Shown in pieces: positions 58,300 to 64,000 of a stretch of 64,000 nt of DNA. Source of the DNA: Polytrichum commune (taxonomy: Eukaryota > Streptophyta > Polytrichopsida > Polytrichales > Polytrichaceae). Every line of letters starts with the position of its first letter. The first letter of the stretch is position 1. Below the pieces are notes generated by a model. The model made no database searches and was not told the origin of the DNA. It was given only the letters and a program-made list of their open reading frames with translations. A program made the position numbers and the translations under genes. The DNA lies in contig OX485807.1 in the NCBI GenBank assembly GCA_950295325.1, forward strand, positions 22,351,666 to 22,415,665. The letters run 5' to 3'.

Positions 58300-59100
58300 C
58301 TATCTTGATTAGAAACCTAAAATTAAGTGGTGTGTGGTTAGGTATGGATCTAAGAACAAACACCAAATTATTTTTAATATATTAAAAACAACATGACATT
58401 GGATTATGTACTCAAATTTTGTTAATCATTCTAGGTTTAATGATGAACATAATTGGGGAGGCCTACCATGTCATTTTATGACTTTGACACTTTCAATTCC
58501 AAAAGTTCCACATATTTATGCTAAAATCTAATCACACATTCGCGGATCAAAGAATAATGTTAACATAGAAATCCAAGTTGAGAGTCATGGCAAACAACCA
58601 AACTAAGCATTCAATACATGTACAACTTAGAAGCATGTCAATGAACGCAACATAAACAAATTTCAAGATCAATTGGTGTTTGGTTACATAATTTTTGGTC
58701 ATGGTCATGTGGTCTTTGGCCACATGGTCCTTGGCATCAACCACATTGCATTCCAAAAGGTAGACACCCCTTATTTGGTTTCTTTTCTTATTAGGACACC
58801 TATATTTGAGTGGTATGTGGTTTGGGTGTGGCTCCAAGAAAGGATACCAAGAAATCATGCGTTTACAAGACATTGGAGTGTGTGTTCCAAATATAATAAC
58901 CATTTCATTCTCAATACTCAACATAGTTGAGAGGACCTATATGACCATTCAACGAGCACGAGAATCTTCACTTTGGTAATGAATAAGATATTTGTACGAG
59001 CTCCTAAAATCATGAAGAAAGTTGTTAAGGCCTCAATTTGGATTTGCTAACCATCTTGTACTAATCGAGTGTTTCATATAGTAGGGAGAAGCCTTGCTTC
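58300..59100. repeat. Dispersed repeat F, tandem-like copies
   Basis: 58300-58450 and 58760-59100 each match parts of 34110-34460 and 60400-60740 (GTGGTATGTGGTT, GAGCACGAGAATCTTCACTT, ATTTGGATTTGCTAACCATC). Non-coding. Confidence 0.55.
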
Positions 59101-59133
59101 ATAAACCCGGTTGGGTTCACATATGATCAAGGG

Positions 59134-59137
<4 letters not shown>

Positions 59138-59183
<46 letters not shown>

Positions 59184-59203
59184 CTAGTTCTAGTTCTAGT
59201 TCT
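59138..59203. repeat. (CT)n and TAGTTC microsatellites
   Basis: About 20 CT units followed by four GTTCTA-type hexamers. Confidence 0.9.
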
Positions 59204-60261
59204 TGACTAATGCCATGTTACATAAAAATTTAAGTTTAAACTTTTACATTAATAGACCTAGCGAAGGTCTCTTATGTAAAACAAATGATATAAACTTTGA
59301 TAACACTATATCTACACACATGGAAAGAAGTCATACTTACCATGGAACAGATGTAGCAGAGATACAAATGAATGAAGTAAAAATAGGGTTACGAGAACTT
59401 ACCATATGTAAGTACTACAATATAAGCCCTTAACCCTAAAAAATACCTCTTTTTTACCATTCACGCAAGTGAGAGGTGCAGCGAGCTCTGCGTATACACA
59501 TTAGGGTAATAGATACGTGCTTGAAGTAAGAGTAACTAGGGTTCATCACCAAGAGGAGTTTTCTACTTGGAGTAACTCAATCATGGCAAAAGAACAGGTT
59601 TGAACACCCATATGTTGTTTTACAATGAGTGTTGGAGGTTGAAATATTTTAGTGCATTTGAAATGAACTAAGTGTGTGTGACATGGATAACAACTGGGTC
59701 TTGCTGTTATTTACCTCGTGTACGTAACTAATCCTCAATTGTTTGTTGGTTGGTTGCATGGGCACACGTGAGGTAGGACCTTTACACAGTCAATGCAGTG
59801 ATGTATTGTGATTATGACATTTTATGTACAGATATTGGTTGAGGTTACTAGGTACTTCTCCTTAGTAAGTACAACATACATGTGGTGTTATAGTTAGATG
59901 TACTTGATAAGGAGGCAAGAAGGTTGGCAATTAGCTTACAAAGCATGGGATGATCATACATGGGGAGATGAATACCATATGATAGCAAAAAATCCAAATA
60001 AGGTATGTATTCTTGCAAGGCAAACTAGGTATGCAAAGTGTATATGTGTAGTACAACACATACTATGAGACATTAGGCAAATGACTCTATTATGCAATGT
60101 GGTACTATACTATCAAATAGGAAAAGGCATGAAACATGTATAGAGAGAGTATTGAGGATTTTCCCACCCACCCACTATTGTATTGCAAAGAGGAAGAAAT
60201 TGAAGGATTTGGCCTCTGAAAAGAGGAAGTTCAAACTTTGTACAAGTTTTGAAAAGTCAGC

Positions 60262-60313
<52 letters not shown>

Positions 60314-60399
60314 AAGTAACCATATGAGACCCATCTACCATACCCATGCAGCATGGAGAAGCTTAGCGGCTGCTGGAAATGCTCCTAAGGTAGACATGC
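59204..60399. other. Intergenic, no gene recognised
   Basis: A compound CT/CA microsatellite lies at 60259-60314. Frames at 59203-59433 and 60092-60319 are not supported; the latter ends in the microsatellite. Confidence 0.35.
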
Positions 60400-60740
60400 C
60401 TAATTCCATTACACCTATATTTGAGTGGTATGTGGTTTGGTGTGGCCCTGATAATGGATACCAAGAAGACATGCTCAAAATATGAGAACCATTCTAGACT
60501 CAACAATCAACATAGTTTTTTTTTTGGGGGGGGGGGCACCTATATGACCATCTAATGAGCATGATAATCTTCATTTTGATAATGAATAAGATATTCATAC
60601 AAGCTCCAAATACTATAAGGAAAGTACCTATGGTCTTGATTTGGATTTGCTATCCATCTTGTACTAATTGCTTGGATTGTATCTCATGAGAGGTGGCTAA
60701 TTGTAAAAAGTAACCATTTAAGACCCACCTACCTCATTAG
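60400..60740. repeat. Dispersed repeat F, copy with G run
   Basis: Collinear with 34110-34460. Interrupted by a T run and a G run at about 60516-60536. Confidence 0.55.
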
Positions 60741-60794
60741 AAATCGCCCGCTTCCCATGATCGGGCCATAATTGAGGAGCCATGACTCATGCCC

Positions 60795-60890
60795 TTGATC
60801 ACACCAAAGTTTCCGTCCGGTTCTAGCTGTGAATTTGTTGGGGATTATGTTGAGAAATAGATGATGGCCCGTCACTTTTCGCACTCTTTA
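60795..60890. repeat. Dispersed repeat H, copy 3 (left part)
   Basis: ATCACACCAAAGTTTCCGTC and onward to CGTCACTTTTCGCAC. The matching right end (GGCCGGTGTGATCAG) lies near 61550. About 650 bases, including the SINE-like element, separate the two parts. Confidence 0.55.
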
Positions 60891-61149
60891 ATATGACATA
60901 CTTGGGAAACAAGAAAATCATCACAATATTAAGGTGTCAAACATTCAATAATATGGCAAATTGGACCTCTTTGTCATAATAACGAGGCACTTCATGAAAA
61001 CACACATTAGATATTTTGCCACCTATACAAAGTATATATTTTTCAAATGTCTTTACAAATATGCAAATTCCTCTCATGAACTCTATGTGGACTTGAAGGA
61101 GGCAATCAATACTCCATTAATGTTGCCACTTCAAATAAACAATACATAA

Positions 61150-61390
61150 TCAATCAAGCCTCTCCAATATGGCATGCAGTTTCATTGTGTCTACATGAGT
61201 AAGCTCTAATGGGTTTTCCATTAAAAAAAATGTAGCTAACAGTTAAACATGATTCTGACCACCTGGCTAGTTTTCCATCAAGTAGAGAGACGATTTCACG
61301 GCCTGGAATTGAACCACCAACCACTCCGTTCGGTTTGTGTACCTCTCCACTATCATCCGGTAGTTTAGGGTCATCTCGGCCCATAGATTA
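61150..61390 (-). mobile_element. tRNA-derived SINE-like element
   Basis: On the minus strand TAGTGGAGAGG (about 61352-61342) fits an RNA polymerase III A box, and GGTTCAATTCC (61315-61305) is a perfect B box, at tRNA-like spacing. It is followed by a body starting AGGCCGTGAAATCGTCTCTC, a layout known from plant AU-type SINEs. No clear target duplication or tail was identified. Confidence 0.45.
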
Positions 61391-62010
61391 TCAAATTAAC
61401 AATGTGATAATCGTAGGGTAAAGGTAGATTTCAACTCGACAATTTGGTTTACAAAACTTTGTCATTGTATCGAGATTGTCGCATTGAAGAGGCTAGCACT
61501 ATATTATTATAGCCGAAGATGCCGATTAATGGATGGTGGCAAGAAGTGGCCGGTGTGATCAGTTGTGAGATGTAATACAGTCAAGACTCTATAAGTGTTA
61601 CCCCTATAAGCGTATAATTTCATATATGTTAAGAAAATTTTACTCCCCTACAAAAACACAATTGGTAAGACTGGTGAGTGTATGTGTCAAGTGTTATAAC
61701 ATGCTCTACTCCCTTCTTTGTTAATTGCACCTTTATAAGTGTCAATTTTGAGAAAATCAAGGTAACAATATACGAGGGCATACATTTTCAACATGTAATC
61801 ACATTTATCCCATATTCTTTGCGAACAAGTCAAATATTCTCTCGTATTTAGAGATCCCTCCTCCTTGTGCACTTTTAAGCAATTTGGGAGAGGAGATGGT
61901 AGATAGAGAAGGCTTCGGAGTTGGGGTGCTTGTTGGGTGCTAGTTTGCTAGTTGGGGTTTACAGTACTTGATGTTGCATCTTTAATCAATCGATATATCA
62001 ATCTGGTGTT

Positions 62011-62535
62011 ATGGTTGAACGGGCATTGCGTGCGGGAGTTCCCACATCCACAATTCAAACTTGTTGGAGGCACACATGTGTTCTTTCGATCTCTATTGAG
62101 AGGGAGGTAGAGGAAGGTAGGCGCTTGGTAGAGGTTGATGAAGTTGCTACTCTACTTCATCAACTAACATTGTTGTCATTTGATAGTGAGGTGGGTGACG
62201 TGATGAATGCTCGTGAACACCTCAATTATGAGATGGAGTTTGATTTAAACCACCCCTACGAACCTACCGATGAGGAGTTTTTGGATGTGTATTCCTCTAT
62301 ACATCAAGAAATTGATGTTGATAAGGTTATGGTTGATGCGGTAGAAGAAGTTGTAGGATCGAGTGTTGTTGAGCGTTCTCTAGCGACTTTGAAGAAATGC
62401 TTTGAACAAAGACCAAAAACGATGCCCTATCACACATCAAGTGCATTCAAAGACTCCATAACGAAGCTTCATCTCATCATTTGGAAGCTTCTCGTCGAAC
62501 TACTACAAACTGTTTCTTTCGGTTCGTTTAGTTGG
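62011..62535 (+). pseudogene. pogo/Tigger transposase C-terminal remnant
   Basis: Reads ALRAGVPTSTIQTCWRHTCV and then an acidic region (EFLDVYSSIHQEIDVDK) and VVERSLATLKKCFEQRP, the usual order at the end of these transposases (TIxNCW, acidic linker, helix). Near 62436 the frame shifts. In the next frame the expected end appears (CIQRLHNEASSHHLEASRRT then NCFFRFV and a stop). The uninterrupted frame to 62823 is therefore misleading. About 55 bases are duplicated in tandem at 62481-62590. Confidence 0.7.
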
Positions 62536-62725
62536 AAGAATCTCGTCGAGTTACTACTATACAGATTATTTCTTTCAATCGGTTTAGTTGAATCATGTAC
62601 TATCATTTGTACTTTCATCCTTACTCCTTTTAAACGTCACGTTCTTCATGTTCGGGACGGAGAACATTTAAGTGTTATTTCTATAAACATTCTTAATCCT
62701 GGGTACTGTGAATTCTATAAGTGTT

Positions 62726-62727
<2 letters not shown>

Positions 62728-62758
<31 letters not shown>

Positions 62759-62803
62759 AGACAGAAGGCCAAACGGCCAGCGCCAAAATGGATACCACAA
62801 AAG
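62728..62803 (-). mobile_element. Tiny retroposed insert with a 30-base poly(A) tail (minus strand)
   Basis: 30 Ts followed by 46 bases, flanked by ATAAGTGTTCC (62717-62727 and 62804-62814). On the minus strand it is a short 3' fragment containing GGCCGTTTGGCC and ending CTGTCTC before the A run. A target duplication plus poly(A) indicates target-primed reverse transcription by LINE machinery with extreme 5' truncation. The uninterrupted tail suggests recent insertion. It sits inside the pogo element. Confidence 0.8.
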
Positions 62804-62888
62804 ATAAGTGTTCCTTGTTATAATTCTATATACGTTATTTCTTTTGCGACTCCCGACCTGTAACATTTATAGAGTAGTCCTGACTGTA

Positions 62889-63599
62889 TTGTCACTCGCT
62901 TACAAAATAGTTAACTTATATGTTTGCAACCACATGCTAGCTGCTGCATGCATATGCCAGGCTTCATGTACGTATACTAAATAAGTGCAGTTAATGTAGA
63001 GGCTGCCCAGGAGCTGTTTATAGGGCACCGGACAGGTTTAGACTGCACAAAGACATTCTCCACAGAAAGCAGCTGGAAAGATTAATAAAACCCTGACCCA
63101 CCAAGTAGTGCTACATCGCGCTCGAGCTAGCTACTTGGAATAGAGGGCACCATATATATGTTGCTTAGATAAGGTAAGCGCATTAAAATTAATGCTAACA
63201 GTAGTACTGCTGCATGGGATCGGATCGGCCCATGCCACTTCCTCAAATGAATGTTTTATAGACTACGAAGAAATTTGTTTATTGAAAACAAATCCCCAAA
63301 ATCCGGTGATGTGAGTAGTCCCATGATCTTCGAGCTAAGGTCAGTCGACAAATGCGACAGAGTTGACTCGGGCTTCCAGATGATGATGCTGGAAAGAAAG
63401 CTCTCATTTTAATTGCCCTGTAAATTAATATCGGGCAGGCGAGGCGAGCAATTTTGCTTTGCATGATTAAGTTAGTACACTGACGTTAGATTGTGTTTTT
63501 TTGTGTTTTTTTTGTTTAAAAATAAATAAATTTTGTACTGATTATCAGCGTTCAGTTCGGTGTCAGTGTGGGCAAGGGCTGTGGCTTGTGATCATGGTG
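62889..63599. other. Intergenic, weak coding-like stretch
   Basis: No supported gene. On the minus strand 63464-63250 contains an open passage (KIMGLLTSPDFGDLFSINKF in one frame), but no motif or splice pattern supports it. Confidence 0.3.
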
Positions 63600-63602
63600 T
63601 TA

Positions 63603-64000
63603 GGGCCACTTCACACACGAGCCAAGAGCCGTGACCATGAAACTGTGAGAGCCCAAAAGAAAGGTGCAAAGGCTGTCCCAAACCACCTCCATAATTATGT
63701 AGTGTGGTCACGGGCTCTCAAGTGTAGTGGTGAAGTCACATGTGATTGGGCCCTCAACCAAATGTTATTTCAAGGAATTCTTATTCATGCGGGTTCTCAT
63801 GCATGGACAAGATGGAATAAATCAACATTTGGGAGCATTCGGAGTGCCATGGTCTTCAGGTTTTGTGTTAGGCCTACCTCCAAGAGGTGGTTTTTTGAGA
63901 ATAATCCGAGTCACCATGAAACATGATCCATTCAATGCCATGTAAGAATCCACATAGACTTTACATCCATCTTGCATTCACCTACTCCGTTGGTCCCTCG
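63603..64000. mobile_element. Tourist-like MITE, second family, copy 2 (cut by the window end)
   Basis: Starts GGGCCACTTCACACACGAG after TTA (63600-63602). It matches the reverse complement of 7501-8014 over its whole visible length. The right end and duplication lie outside the window. Confidence 0.8.

Larger units (their letters stand above)
61578..62886 (+). mobile_element. pogo/Tigger-type element, internally deleted
   Basis: 1,309 bp flanked by TA (61576-61577 and 62887-62888). The ends are CAGTCAAGACTCTATAAGTG and the reverse complement of CAGTCAGGACTACTCTATAA, the typical pogo/Tigger pattern. Only the C-terminal part of the transposase remains. The DNA-binding and DDE catalytic regions are gone. 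Confidence 0.85.

Noticed and set aside
60092-60485. Frames of 75 and 78 codons
   Set aside because: Both run through the CT/CA microsatellite and repeat F; no coding evidence.
62011-62823. 270-codon frame taken as one gene
   Set aside because: The last 120 or so codons come from a frame shift, a 55-base tandem duplication, a poly-T run (a Phe stretch) and a retroposed insert.

Overview
The window looks like nuclear DNA of a large-genome streptophyte (plant lineage). It is AT-rich, gene-poor and packed with nested transposable elements. It contains one clearly recognisable host gene, a plant-type RNase T2 split into four exons by long, repeat-filled introns. The transposase fragments (hAT with a BED-type finger, a pogo/Tigger remnant, a decayed LINE-like frame) remind me of sequences from charophyte algae such as Chara. 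That is an impression from memory, not a search result. No rRNA, CRISPR array, operon or prokaryotic feature was seen.

Layout. 1-1.7 kb: upstream DNA with a TATA box just before the RNase gene. 1.8-9.7 kb: the secreted RNase T2 gene. Exons are at 1800-1925, 2487-2639, 6747-6948 and 9199-9701, all with GT-AG borders and consistent phases. Its introns hold a G-run-tipped MITE, a CCGGTT-rich hAT-type MITE with a Tourist-like element nested inside it, a second Tourist-like element and a 31-bp-arm hairpin. 9.7-34.9 kb: no recognised host gene, but many datable insertions. These include two more G-run MITEs (each splitting an older decayed reading frame), a GC-rich MITE with perfect 95-bp inverted repeats, a CACTA MITE and several dispersed repeat families. 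34.98-40.51 kb: a hAT element with terminal repeats and an 8-bp target duplication; its gene keeps the BED finger and the C-terminal dimerisation domain, but the middle is missing and one in-frame stop is present. 40.5-51.2 kb: unassigned DNA with repeat copies. 51.28-54.23 kb: a Mutator-like element with a perfect 9-bp target duplication. Its long inverted repeats are built from 272-bp tandem units, each carrying a start codon and a short reading frame. 55.3-56.1 kb: a decayed LINE-like frame. 61.58-62.89 kb: an internally deleted pogo/Tigger element that contains a tiny poly(A)-tailed retroposed insert. 63.6 kb to the end: another Tourist-like element, cut by the window edge.

The most interesting items are four. 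(1) The RNase T2 has replaced two active-site residues of its second conserved motif and carries a C-terminal extension of about 90 residues. (2) The Mutator-like element has repeated start-codon modules in its termini. (3) A MITE family ends in variable-length G/C homopolymers, and all three copies keep perfect 8-bp target duplications. (4) Two decayed reading frames belong to no family I recognise, one of them present in two copies. I did not find a multi-gene system acting together; the structure here is mostly layered transposition around a single gene.
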